The notes beneath the pieces are model-generated. The model saw nothing but the letters and a program-made list of their open reading frames with translations. It ran no database searches and had not been told where the DNA came from. This document shows, in pieces, positions 1-11,110 of a DNA stretch of 64,000 nucleotides (positions are counted from its first letter, which is position 1; every line of letters begins with the position of its first letter). The DNA is from Cryptomeria japonica (Eukaryota > Streptophyta > Pinopsida > Cupressales > Cupressaceae), in NCBI RefSeq assembly GCF_030272615.1, contig NC_081415.1:109264406-109328405 (forward strand), given 5' to 3'. A program made the translations under genes and the position numbers.

Positions 1-43
1 TGACATTGAGATTGAAGGACACTCATCCAATCAAGAACATGAA

Positions 44-1570
44 ATGTTTAAAGAACCATTCCCAAAACATGACAAGGGAAAATCTAAAGCCACAGATGAG
101 AAGACCAACTATACCAAGGCATCTTATAACTATGATTTGACTATCAATCACATTTCAATGGATAATTATGTCTCTACCATTATCATCAATGACAAAACGC
201 TAGAAAGTTCTACCCAAAGACCCAAGATTGTCCTAAAAGGCATTGGATCTTCTTCTGAACCTACCTCTAAATGTAATGTTACAACTCGTTGAGGTAAATT
301 CACTTTGCAAGGTGCTCTAGCTAAAAACACTGCTACCTCATCAGCCAAGCCTGAGTATGACCTTGTAGAATAGTTAGGGAAGACACCCACACTCATCTCT
401 ATCCTTGAGCTCTTACGCATATCCCCCACACATAAAGCTATTCTTGACAAAATCTTGAGAGACACTGTTGTCCCCACTGATCTGAATGTGCACTAGTTTC
501 AAGCCATGGTGGGATACCTTTCCATTCCACACTCCCTTACATTCACAGAAGCCGATGACACCTTCGTAAGTCAGCCACATAATGCACCTGTACACATTGA
601 AGCCTTCATACACAAACATTGAATAAAGTGAGTCTTGGTAGATGGAGGAGCTGGCCTTAACATATGTACATTGAATACTCTTAAGAAATTGGGATATTCT
701 CAAAAAGTTGTGAATGCTACAAACAATATCACCATCAAGGCATATGATGATGAAGAGAGTTCATCCAAAGGCACAGTCACCTTGCCTCCTAGAGTTGGAC
801 TGGTTACAAAGGATGTTGTTTGTCATGTCCTTGATCTAGAGCTTACATACAACATATTGCTAGGACATCCATGGATTCATGAGATGAGCGCGGTCCCATC
901 TACATGTCATCAATTTATCAAGTTTTCTCACAATGGAGTTGAAGTGATTGTCAAAGCTGACCCAAATCCATTCATATATTGCAACAATTTGTAACCTAGA
1001 TCAAAAATAACAATCCTAGTCAATCGAGAAGTTATTCCTTCATCAACATATGTGGATCCAGAATCCTTGAAATCTTCTACATCAAAACAAGAAGAGATCA
1101 AAGAAAAGTTCAAGATTAAAGACATGGGATGTGGTGAGTATATCTTTCATGTTCATCAACTCCCACTATCTCCTAAGGTATTCAGTCGACGGGAACAACC
1201 TATAAGCAATTTGAAAAATCAAGGAATTGGGAGTGAACCACCTAGTGATGTGGCTACTAAGTTTGAATGCAAATATCCTCTAGTGGTGCAAGAATCTCTT
1301 GATATCAATAGTCCTAAGAGTGGTTCCAGTGAAGAATCTATTGAGTATATCACCAGCCCTCTTGAGAACTCACATAGCTTTACCATATCATCCACTCATT
1401 CCATTTCCACTTCTCTTAGAGACTTGGATCAACAAGAATTACAAATGCCCTTACTAATTATGGATGAAAAATCAAGCTTTGAAAAGAAAAATCTAAAATT
1501 CAAAACTAAAAAGAAGTCCTTTAGTCCAAATCAAAATCAAAAATCAAGGTCAAAGATAAAAATCCTATGA
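44..1570 (+). pseudogene. Ty3/gypsy protease-region polyprotein fragment, broken
   Basis: One plus frame runs across this interval with stops at 290 (TGA), 371 (TAG), 494 (TAG), 620 (TGA), 629 (TGA) and 992 (TAA). The retropepsin-like core is at about 632-670 with VDGGAGLNI, the form of the D-T/S-G active site common in plant Tat elements, followed by an LLGHPWIH flap-like motif near 856-882. Upstream sequence has the charged linker typical of the gag-protease junction. Downstream (1052-1570) is a Ser/Lys-rich tail with no recognised domain. The two TAG stops lie where the reading (VE-stop-LGK, H-stop-FQAM) suggests Gln, and the TGA stops suggest former Arg CGA. No RT follows: the segment between protease and integrase is missing, by deletion older than the 1750 insertion. 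Confidence 0.75.
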
Positions 1571-1612
1571 AAGAAAAAGAGAAAGAGATGATCTCCCCTA
1601 ATATCAAAATAA

Positions 1613-1624
1613 CTGGGGGCAAAA
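1613..1624 (+). other. Internal polypurine motif CTGGGGGCAAAA
   Basis: A short purine tract about 40 bp after the end of the polyprotein frame. The same motif in the same relative sense occurs on the minus strand of the young element at 17168-17180, again downstream of its ORF. It may be an internal polypurine tract or simply a conserved post-ORF signal of this Tat-like family. Function is inferred only. Confidence 0.4.
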
Positions 1625-1744
1625 GTTCTAAAATTTCAAGTCAAAAAGCACAATTGTTGATCCTAAGTCTCCATCATGCTATCCTACTTTCACTTCTTTT
1701 CACAATCATAAGCCTTCATAACTCATCCACTTGTTCCACACATC

Positions 1745-1749
1745 CATCC
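1745..1749. repeat. Target site duplication CATCC, left
   Basis: CATCC directly precedes the TGTTGTTCTC terminus at 1750 and recurs directly after the ...GATAACA terminus at 40988. A 5-bp duplication fits integration by a Ty3/gypsy integrase. Confidence 0.9.
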
Positions 1750-2223
1750 TGTTGTTCTCAAAACATAATTCCCCTTCAAACTTCTTATAATAAAAGAATA
1801 ACTCTGTGTGCAGAGAGAAGACAAGGAGAAGGAAATTCCAGCACAACATATGACAAGATTTGATTAACCTTCTACACTTCGAACTTGTCCAAAGTTTAGG
1901 TGGGTATACCTTTTGTGAACTGAGTTCACACTTTTAAAAGATAAAATCCATAATAAACTAGTCCAAAAACCAGTGAATCTTATCACCTTAAAACCAACTG
2001 AAACAAAGAAATAAAACTTGTACTCATGTTCTGTATTGACCTACAAGATGTGTAAAAAGACAACCGCAATAGACACCAGTGCCTTATCCATGCCACATAG
2101 TCATCTAAGTTTAGACAATACTCCCACAATCAAATATCCCCACACATCCTATCAACTTGACTTCTATAGATCCCCACATATGCTTGACATGCGTAAGAAT
2201 TTCACTTGTACCAAACCAAACTA

Positions 2224-3210
2224 CATTTATCAAATTCAAAGTATCCCACAAAGAATTTACTGATAGAAATGATTCCTGCGTATTTAATTCCCCTCCTGAA
2301 GAGATAAGATAAGAAGCACATCTACTTGAAATCACCTTACAACCCACATTCAAAAGGAATAACACTAGATTACTCAGAATGAAACGATAAATATTTGCAA
2401 ACATACTTGAAAACAACAAAAAGTTTAAGCTCAAAACCGATGGTCTATGTATTGATATTATTTCAGAAAGTATTACAAAAACATTTGAATGTTCTCCATT
2501 AAGACTTAGGAAAAAGCTCAGATAAATTTTTGCAACATTTCCTTACAATTCCTTGCAATCCTTTTTTACTAGTCTTGTTATCCATTTATAATAACATGGA
2601 TGCATACATAGCTTCAGACTTCCATAGGGAAATTGTTACAATCATTACTTCTCTCAAGAAGTAGTTACAAAACCTTTTCCAAATGTGGTTACAAGTCTTT
2701 TTCAACATCTGCGGCTTCTTCTACTTGTTGTTCTATTGCAACCTCTTCTAACTACTCTACATCTAGTACTGCATATTTTCTTGTCCATTCCTGGTATACA
2801 TCATCAGCTGGCCATGAGAAGTTAATCACTTTTCCCTTTGTCTTGGCTAATCTTTTCCAAGAATTCCTCATTTTGTTAACCTCTGAATTTAGAAAACCAT
2901 AATGAGATTTGATTTTCTCAATCTCCTCAATTATTTTGATAAATATGGAGGCATCCTCTGAATTAATAATTCCTTTTATTCTTAATGACAATTTGGCTTC
3001 TAATTCCTTAAGCCATATTTGTTTGTCCTTTAATTGAGTTGGACTGGCAAACCCCCCTAGGAGTAATTCAAAAACTTGATCAGTGTACTCTTTCTTGTAC
3101 AAGTTGATCTTTCTATCTGCATTATCTACTCCTTCTGCCAACTTTACTAAATCCTTTGTCATATCATTAGTAGATTTAATAATGGGGTCAGCCCTTGCCT
3201 CATCATAGGA
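2224..3210. repeat. Conversion tract between the two giant LTRs (left copy)
   Basis: These 987 bp align to 26890-27876 with constant offset 24666, no gap, and one mismatch seen (2309 versus 26975). Sequence on both sides of the tract differs at roughly 7-10 percent. This is the pattern left by recent gene conversion between the LTRs. Confidence 0.85.
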
Positions 3211-6200
3211 TAACCAAATTAGTTCTATATCCTGCTCTTTGGGTTTCCACTTGTCAAAAATAGGCATTAGAACAACCTTGTCTCCATTTAGCTCATTCCA
3301 CCTATCCAAAATTTTACTCATGTTGTTGTACATTAGTGAGGACCCTATGGTGTCAGCAAAACTCAAAATTGTAGCCCTTTTTCCCTCTTCATATTTCTTT
3401 GCATACAGGGCTTGAGCCTATTTTAGCTTCTCCAATTCATGGGGAGTGATCTCAATCAATTGGGAACTAGAAGGTGCTGGAGATGGTGGGAATTCCATAA
3501 TCAGGTTGGTAGGTGGAGGCCTTGTAGGAGAAGAGGAGATCATCAATGTTGAGGACTCACCTTGATGGTCTTGTCCTGCCAATTGGCTTTGTAGCTTGGC
3601 AATGATGCTATCTTTACCCCTTACCTCCTCCTTCATACTGTTATAAGCTTTAAAACTATCTCCAACTTAGCTTGGATATCTTCTTTTTCCTTTGCCTCTT
3701 TTTCTGCTACTGCAACACTAAACTTTGCAGTCTCTAGAACAATGCTAGTGGCTTCTACCACCCCAGTGATTTGTACTCTTTTCACTATCATTCCTCCTAG
3801 GTAGCTTGATCCTGGGGTGTCTTTTTTCTTTCTATTTTCATCTCTTTTCAGAGACCACATGACTAGGGCAGCATTGTCCTTGCTGAAGGTGACTCCTTCC
3901 ACAGGATTGGTCTCCTTCCTTACTACCTCTAAAACCAAGGCATCTGCTATATCCCATTCAGGGAGAATGAGTACACCAGCCTTTGCTACCATGTTTGTAC
4001 CCTATTCAAGAGTGATAGTCTTGAACTCAGTGACTATTTCTTGCTTTATTTCTTTCTCCATCACAACTGGATCCTTGAGCGGCTACTCACTCTTCCTCTT
4101 CTCACATCTAGCATTGAAATGATCAATATTCTTCTTCCACATGAATTGCATGAAAGCTCCTAATGTGACAAAGTTGCTATCAGCCAAGAAATCTTCACTA
4201 GCTTGTTTAACATCAAGATCTAGCTTCTAGCCTTTGAACTCATCAATAGTCATATTCATTTCAGCATTAAGGGGCTCTTCTGGAATTCCCTCTTCTACTT
4301 CATCATAGGTGTAGGCTATCTCCCCAAGGCTGCCTAATTGTAGCAATTGTTCAACTGCTGCTTGTTCACCTTTTATATGAATAAGGGATTGAGATGGGGA
4401 ATACAATGGTTCATCAGATTTCACTTCCTTTCCCATTCTTTGCCTCTTGGGGCTCTCCTGAATGTCAATGATTTCTTGTATTTTTCTCTTACCTTTTGAA
4501 GATGAAGGCTCCCCTGTTGTTGGTACTAACACATTGTATTTGGACCTTTTATGTAACACATAATCCCCTAGAGGGATTGTTCTGGTAGATGTAGACCTAG
4601 TTAAAAATAGTTTGGCCTTCTCAAGATTATTTTTAATCACAACCTCCCTTTTTTCTTTCAATGGCTGCATCACATCTTCAAAACAAAGAATTAAGAATTT
4701 TGCCTTTTCTTCAAAGGGGTGGAAAGTGGACAAAGGATCATAGCTAGTGTCAAATTGGTGTACAAGATCTAAGGCCTTCTTGTAGGCCACCCATTTCTCT
4801 TTCCTCAACTCTTGCTCATCCAAATTGAACTCATTCCTGATTAGGTCCTCAGGGAATTGAAATTGATGAGGTATTCCTCTGCATACTACCCTTTTCCTGA
4901 ACATGTCGTTGAAGAAATCTTTAGGGTCACAACACCTTGATACTGTTGTTGATAAGTGATAGGGTTGAAGGAAATCTTCAAAACACTTCCAACCTTCTTT
5001 AGTTATCACAAATAGATGTGCTATAGTTATTGTAGGGAAAATGGGCCCTTTACCTCTACCTATTAGCTTTGCCTCTTGCACACTTCCAATCTGCCTAAGG
5101 ACTTTTGCAATTCCTATTTTTTATGGGACCTGGTAGGGCAACAAAAATGGAGTACCTCTGAAACCATACACTCTAAAAACTGTGGAAACTAGGTATAAGT
5201 ACATATCACCCCAATTATGGACAACTTTTGTATCCTCAGCAAATTCTTTTGGCCTAAGGAATTCTAAAAGAGCTTTAGGATTCTTGGATATTTTGAGCAT
5301 AAAAGAGTCTTGATCTTGGATGCAAAGCACTTATCAAACCTTAAGTAGTTAGAATCTTCTCTATCCAATGACAGCACTATGCTCCACAACTAAACTGCCA
5401 TCTTCTCTCCATCCTTTTCTTTTACTAGATCCATTCCATTTGCAAAGTAATCTCCACCCTTAAATAAAAATAGGTGCATGAGGAGGGAGTACCATCCAAA
5501 AGGCCTATCCACTTTTCCATTTTTAATCCCTATCAAACCTTCATGGATGGCATCAATGATATAGGGTGCATAATCAAATGTCACTGCTAGAGAAGGATTT
5601 AAAATTTGAGCAATCATTAGCATGTAATGAGTTGGTGTGTTAGCTTTAGCATCCTCTCTAAAGATTTGACAAAGTGACCAATATAATCCCTTGCCTCTCA
5701 GAGTGAATAGATTTAAGGAGAAAGGCTCCATAGTATTGGGTCCTACAACAAATAATCCACCTATTTTAACAAACAATTCTTTAAGAGGCCCATTCCTAAG
5801 GTGATTCCTCTATGCATTGTAAAACTGAGCCAATGATTTGAAATTGATGGGTTCCAAATAGTTGGACACTTCACTAATCCCAAATGCATTTCTGAACTCC
5901 TCGTCATTAATCTCAATGAGGGTTTTTCCATTTATGTCCCTAATACTCTTTGTAATTGGGTCATAATTGTGTGCAACCTGAGTTAGAAGGTCCACATCCA
6001 TGAACACTCTAGGAACTACCAATTTTCCTACATCCAAGTCCCAAATGTTGTTCATTAGGGCTAATGAGTGTCTCATACTAAATCCAACTTTAAACAAACC
6101 AACACAGACAACTGTATCTGCGAGTCTCTCAGCCAATTGCCTTTGTCATATAGTCCGTCTCCTATTCTTAAATGAGGAGCTTTTGGCACTAACTCTTTAA

Positions 6201-6306
6201 CCTTAGCTGCCACATTAGTTGACATGGTTAATTGCTCCAGGAAATCATCACAGATTGTCCTCTCTTGGTAGTTAATTTTCCCTAAGAACTCCCTTTTAGG
6301 TGCCAT
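2752..6306 (-). pseudogene. LTR-borne accessory ORF, left copy (broken)
   Basis: A sense-orientation coding region of about 1,185 codons lies wholly inside the LTR. It starts at an ATG at 6306 (MAPKREF...) and ends at 2752. The N-terminal third has a compact helical part (DEEFRNAFGISEVSNYLEP near 5.9 kb; a hydrophobic LLMHLFLFKGGDYF stretch near 5.4 kb). The middle has a basic cluster SPKRQRMGKEVK that could be a nuclear signal, then an acidic stretch. A Ser/Pro-rich linker and a helical Lys/Glu-rich C-terminus follow. Frame 0 is used at the start, then 1, 2 and 0, so at least three frameshifts are present, plus TAG stops including 3418-3420, 4002-4004, 4083-4085 and 4227-4229. It is not gag or pol. 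It is loosely reminiscent of plant transposon-associated proteins, but I cannot name a family. Confidence 0.7.
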
Positions 6307-6510
6307 CTCAATAATGCTAATGATTGTAACTAAATTATTAACCATAGTGATTTCAAACAAAACAAACCCCAATTCAAACCAACTGTCAAGTAATTGCTAA
6401 GAAAAAGCATGAGAGAACCTATTCTTGGCTTGAAGAAATCTGCTCTGCACCTACTTCTTCACAACAGCTATTTGAAATGATGCCTACATTCAATTGATGT
6501 GAGACTATAT

Positions 6511-6520
6511 ACAGAAATCA
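6511..6520 (-). promoter_or_regulatory. Possible TATA box in giant LTR
   Basis: The minus strand reads TGTATATAGT here, about 200 bp upstream of the LTR ORF start at 6306 and just after the U3 repeat array. If it is the promoter, the LTR ORF would be the first cistron of the genomic RNA. The right LTR has a weaker version (GTATATGG, near 39175). Confidence 0.35.
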
Positions 6521-6629
6521 GGCTCTTAACTGCAACATTGATACCGCATGCTTCGGTTGTCCCTTCATAATTGAATTCATGGAAGAATTTGAAAATTCTC
6601 TCCAATAGGTCATAACATGCCGGTGTATT

Positions 6630-7990
6630 TTCTCTTCGCTCTTTCGCCATTTCGCAGAGCATAACAGCCTAGCATGTTCATCTAGTGAAACTGTGCTAGC
6701 TGCCCAATTGGATGGAACTTGATCGATCTTTATCTCTATTTTGCCTCTTTACCTTAATGTCAGGCCCTACCTTCTTTTCGCCACTTCACAGGACTTAACC
6801 CTCAAGCATTTTCCTTTCACAAAGCCACACCAGGCGTTAGATGGAACTCTAATCACTCGGCCTTTAACTCTGACTAGGATTGTCAACCTTTTAAACTAAC
6901 CGCACCTCATCTGGATGGCTAACAGTTTTTTTCTATTTTGTAGAGGTTAATCCGCTTCCATCTTTGGGTCATGAAAAAACGAGAAGCGTTGGATCAGTCT
7001 TGAGATGAATGCCTTTTAAGTGGGCCCTTTATCCAGGTATTACTTACCCCACTTGTTCACCAGTTAGCAAATGCCACATGGCACTTGGCCATTAGCCCTG
7101 GAAGCTCCTTCAAGTTTAGTTCTGAGCTAGACACATGTCTTACTTCATTATTCCCACATAACCATCGGTTACACATAGGTGGACCCTCAATCACCTTTTA
7201 AAACCACTTGTCACTCGACACATCATCATCGAGCCCCACAAAAAGTAGCAACTGTCATACCACGTCATGCCCTCATGTGACTTCCATCTGTCTTTCACTA
7301 CTTCACAGACACTAATCTCCAGTTGGTTTGCAGCCACGAAACAATGAGAACCATTGGATCAAAATAGAGTTGATCATCTTTTATCTTTGTGCCTTGCCTA
7401 CTCTTTGGGTCCACTGACCTTTAATCGTCAAATTTAATTCGCTGATCACTTTGATTTTTGGCCATATGTCACTTTCTTACTTGCCATTTAAAATAGCTAG
7501 ACTGCTCACTTGGTATGCCATGTCATTTTTGCCATTTCGTGAAAGCTATTTTTTGAGCATCTTCATCTTGTGAAACTGCGCTGGCTGTTAGATCTTAGGG
7601 ACTTGCGCATCTATTATGCCTCTTATAAACCTCCTTGACCGAGCCCACCAACCTTTGGCCATTTCATGAAGAGTAAACTACAAGCATCTCTCAACCATGA
7701 ATCAATGCGGGCCATTGATATTTTTCAAAACTGACCACCTTTTAGACAAAGGAGAAGTCTTCACCACTGGGTCCCACCAAACCTTTTTTCCATTTCGTGA
7801 AAGGTAACTTACTTGCTTATTTTGCCTGTGAAGCAACACAAGCCATTGGATTTAAAACAAGATGGAGTCTCGTTAAGCTGGCCACCAATGTACGCGGTCA
7901 AGCCTACTTTTGCCTTTCGCTATTTCGCATAGCCTAACACACCAGCAACTTCGCTTAATGAAATAGTGAAAGTTGTAGATTTATCTGAGA
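6630..7990 (-). repeat. Degenerate U3 tandem repeat array, left LTR
   Basis: About eight diverged units begin near 6631, 6770, 6930, 7290, 7528, 7651, 7780 and 7908. Each has a plus-strand core like GCCATTTCGTGAAAGGTAAC, then a CAAGCATCTT-like block and a second GTGAAAC...GCCATTGGAT block. Spacing is irregular (about 120-360 bp). The array sits in the presumed U3 upstream of the LTR ORF, where enhancer repeats are common in LTRs. No ORF is present. Confidence 0.6.
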
Positions 7991-8319
7991 GTTATGCGAA
8001 ACTTATGGGACTTGACAACATTTAGGAAAAGGCATAAGAGATAGGCGTAAATCTTTACAATTATTTAATGACCACCTAGGCAAGTAACAAGTGGGGGACA
8101 CTTTACACGACTTAAAGACCTATTACTTAAGTGAATAAAGTAATGCAGAAATAGAAGCTAGAGGGTTTTTTATTAGACATTTGAGCGATTAAAAACTAAA
8201 CCCTTAACCCTTAAAGACCTAGAATAGACTTGAAATAACTAATAGCATACCTGACTCAAAATTTTCAAAACTTAGCCAATCATGGGAAAAGAAAACCCAT
8301 TTCTTAAACAATGATAATA

Positions 8320-8463
8320 GCGGCTATGACTAGGGATGGTTGATCGCAAGATCAACACAAGAAACTCAGGAAACTCTGGAGAAATAGACCAAAACACAAG
8401 CCCAAAAACAATAATGAAAGCAAACCTACATATATACAAACAAGGACCTACTGTGCATGGACT
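8320..8463. other. Short 3' untranslated stretch, no polypurine tract seen
   Basis: This lies between the integrase end and the 3' LTR. The bases next to the LTR read CCATCCCTAGTCATAGCCGC on the minus strand, which is not purine-rich. The polypurine tract has therefore been lost, mutated or is atypical. Confidence 0.5.
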
Positions 8464-9798
8464 TTAAGAGAAATAATGTTTCAGGAATTGTCCATGCACT
8501 GGAAATTCCTGTACTTCATCATTCATATTCTTCAAAAAATAAGAATCCTTTCCATTTAAATCACAGACCACAAAAGGGCCAATCCATAATGATTCAAATT
8601 TCTTATGCTTTCCTTTGTTCTGTCCTCTTGCATTCCATTGAAGAACAACATCACCGATTTGAAACTTCCTCAATGATGTCCTTTTATCAAAAAGGTACTT
8701 AGACTGCAATTGGATCTTCAAGTTCCTCTTATGGGCTAATCACCTGATTTCTTCCACTTCGACCATCTGGATCATTTGGTCCTCCATAGGCTCTGACATT
8801 TCCATGTCTTCAGCTTGCAAGAACTTATACACTAGAAGAAGATTGTTTACAGGCACTCTGGCCTATGCACCATATACCAATTCAAATGGTGACATTCCAA
8901 TGGCTTTCTTGACAGTGATTTTGTCTGCCCACAAAGCTAGTCTCAACTTTTGATCCCATGACCTCTTGTTTTCTTCTAATATTTTCTTGATAATGTTCAA
9001 GAGGCTTTTATTACTAGATTCTTCTTGTCCATTCCCTTGAGGATGATAGGGTGAAGAGTAAGACATGAGTGTCCCATGACTAGTACAAAAATTGACAAAC
9101 TCTTCTAACCTAAAACTCATAACATTGTCCATTACTAATTTCACAGGAACCCCAAATCTAGTTATGATACAATCCATCAAGAAATCAATAACAATTTTAC
9201 TTGTAGCTCTTCTGGTGGGAATAACTTCAATCCATTTTGTAAAATAATCTGTAGCTACTATAATCCACCTATGACCTCTTCCTAATTTTTCAACAATCTC
9301 TCCAATAAAGTCTATCCCCCATTGGACAAAAGGGGCTTCCACTATAACTGGATTCAAGGGTAGAGCTCCTTCATATTTTAGCTTGGATGAAAACCTTTGG
9401 CATGGGTCACATCTCCTTACATATTCATGAGTATCCTTAAATAGGGTAGACCAATAATACCCAGCCTGGACTATTTTTCCAGTAGTTGTCTTAGCAGAGT
9501 AATGACCTCCGCATATTCCATCATGCATTTCAATCAACATTCTCTTTGCCTGGAATTCATCTAAACACATCAATAACCCTCCATCTCTATTTCTCCAAAA
9601 CAAGTCACCTTGAATGAGAACATATTTCTGAGACTTCAATTTTAAGGTTCTTCTTTGATTGTATGTCATCCCTTCTGCAAATGTTACATCCCTTAAGAAA
9701 TGCACTATCTCTAAGTACCAGGGTTGCTTTTCAATACAAGTGACTGAAACACTTTTGATTTCAACATTGTTTATCTCAACATTCAGAAGATTAGATGC
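8464..9798 (-). pseudogene. Ty3/gypsy integrase of giant element
   Basis: The domains appear in order on the minus strand: an HHCC zinc-binding region (MHDG...GGHYS...CDPCQ) near 9.5 kb, a DDE core with GIDFIGE, VMDNVMSF and GNGQEES supplying D, D and E, and a C-terminal SH3-like region at 8721-8464 (FQIGDVVLQWNARGQ...WIGPF). A TAG stop after ELVYGA at 8863 replaces a likely Gln, and other stops separate the C-terminal part. VMDNVMSF replaces the usual SDNGTQF, so the loop next to the second catalytic Asp is altered. The copy is inactive, but all three acidic residues are still readable. Confidence 0.85.
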
Positions 9799-10259
9799 AA
9801 TCATAAGCTTGGCTAAACCTAAGCCTCTCACCAATTTGGTGATCTTTATTTCCAAGTCAAATTCTTGGATTCTATTAATCCATCTGCACCTTCTTCCTGT
9901 AACCTCAGATTGGGACAAAATATCCTTAACTGCAGCATGTGGGACATAAGCAGTGACTTTTGCATTCACAAGGTATGGCCTGAAAGCCTTAACAGCTTTA
10001 ACTAAAGCATAAGCCTATTTTTCCACGGTTAAATACCTTAATTCTGCTACTTGCAAAGACTTTCTATAGAAAGCTATGGGATGTTCATATCCCTCATTAT
10101 CTTTTGGTAACAAAACTGCAGCTACTATATGGTATGAAGCAAAAGAGAACATAGAAAAGGGCTTACTGTAATCAGGAGATTTTAGCACCGGTGCTTCCTG
10201 AATGGCCTTTTTAATCTCATCAAACCACCTTGATGCTTCTTGATCCCAACAAAATATTG
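9799..10259 (-). pseudogene. Degenerate gypsy-type RNase H domain
   Basis: It follows RT in the usual place, from FCWDQEASRW to GLGLAKLM. The expected DAS motif of an active gypsy RNase H reads FSFAS, so the first catalytic Asp is absent. This is known for the native RNase H of Tat elements, where a second RNase H takes over. A stop at 10015 falls in EK-stop-AYALVKA, probably a former Gln codon. Confidence 0.75.
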
Positions 10260-11110
10260 TATTCTTCTTAAGCAATTTTACAATGGGCTTCACTATCTTT
10301 GTAAAATTTGCAATGAATCTTCTAACAAAATTAACCTTGCCCAAAAAAGATTGGATACCTTTGACATTTTTTGGTGCAAGCACATTGTTTATTGTCTCAA
10401 TTCTTTCAGGGTCTATTCTTACCCCTTCCTTGGAAACAATATGCCCCAATAATTTTCTTTTAGTGACACCAAAATGACACTTCTTGGGATTTAATGACAC
10501 ACCAAATTCCAAAGCCTTATTGAACACCTTTTTCAAATGTCCACAATGGTCATTGGCCTTTTTAGAGAAATAAGTTAAATCATCTTGATAAACCACCATG
10601 ATGATGTTGATGAATTCTTTAAAGGCTACATCCATAGCTCTCTGAAATGTAGCTCCAACATTTTTTAATCCAAATGGCATTCTTACATAGACATATGTTC
10701 CCCATGGAGTAGTGAAGGCAGTTTTGAATTGTTCAAATTCCTTCACCAACACTTGATTGTATCCTGAAAAACCATACATCATGGACAAAAGATCACAACC
10801 AATTACTCTCTACAGCATGGCTTCCATATTGGGGGAGGAGTAATTATCTTTAAAGAAGCAACTTTCAAATTTTTAAAATCCACACACAATCTTATGTCCC
10901 CATTTTTCTTTCTTACTGGGACCAAATTGGAGACCCATGAAGAATGTCTTATAGGTTTGATAATCCCCCCTTCTCTTAACTTAGTCAATTCTTACTACAT
11001 CTTGGTTTCTAACAGGGGGTTGATAGGTCTCTGCTTTTGTCTGAAAGGCTTAGCATTTGGAAGTAAAGGGACTTCATGCTGAAACAAGTCTTGTCTATAT
11101 GCCTTTAGGT
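10260..11110 (-). pseudogene. Ty3/gypsy reverse transcriptase of giant element
   Basis: The RT fingers and palm read GGIIKPIRHSSW, VPVRKKNGDIRLCVDF, FKTAFTTPWGTYVYVRMPFGL, then VVYQDDLTYFSK with the catalytic YQDD at 10590-10579, and the thumb LGHIVSKEGVRIDPE. The two catalytic Asp residues remain. YQDD in place of the more usual YLDD or YVDD may be a family trait. A frameshift lies near 10825-10835 in a G-run (frame 2 to frame 0), and stops occur near 10990. The frame upstream is continuous with protease and the extra RNase H. Confidence 0.88.

Larger units (their letters stand above)
1..1744 (+). mobile_element. Left arm of oldest Ty3/gypsy (Tat-like) element
   Basis: Plus-strand retrotransposon debris that is cut at 1749/1750 by the large minus-strand element and resumes at 40994. 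Joining the two flanks across the CATCC duplication gives a continuous sequence, so 1-1744 and 40994 onward are one older element. Its 5' end lies outside the window. The 3' LTR start (TGTAGACACC) at 44501 and the protease type place it near the Tat lineage. Many in-frame stops show it is dead. Confidence 0.8.
1750..8319 (-). repeat. 3' LTR (6570 bp) of giant element
   Basis: It matches 26416-40988 once the nested element is removed (6570 versus about 6564 bp). In sense (minus) order it holds a U3 with degenerate ~130-200-bp repeats (7990-6630), a long coding region (6306-2752) and a non-coding R/U5 part (2700-1750). The U3 terminus at 8319 reads TA on the minus strand where the other copy has the canonical TG, so one base is mutated. 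An LTR of this length is at the extreme of plant elements. Confidence 0.88.

Noticed and set aside
2018-2263. Plus-strand ORF in the giant LTR, repeated at 26684-26929
   Set aside because: Antisense to the element in its R/U5 part, with many amino-acid differences between copies and no domain.
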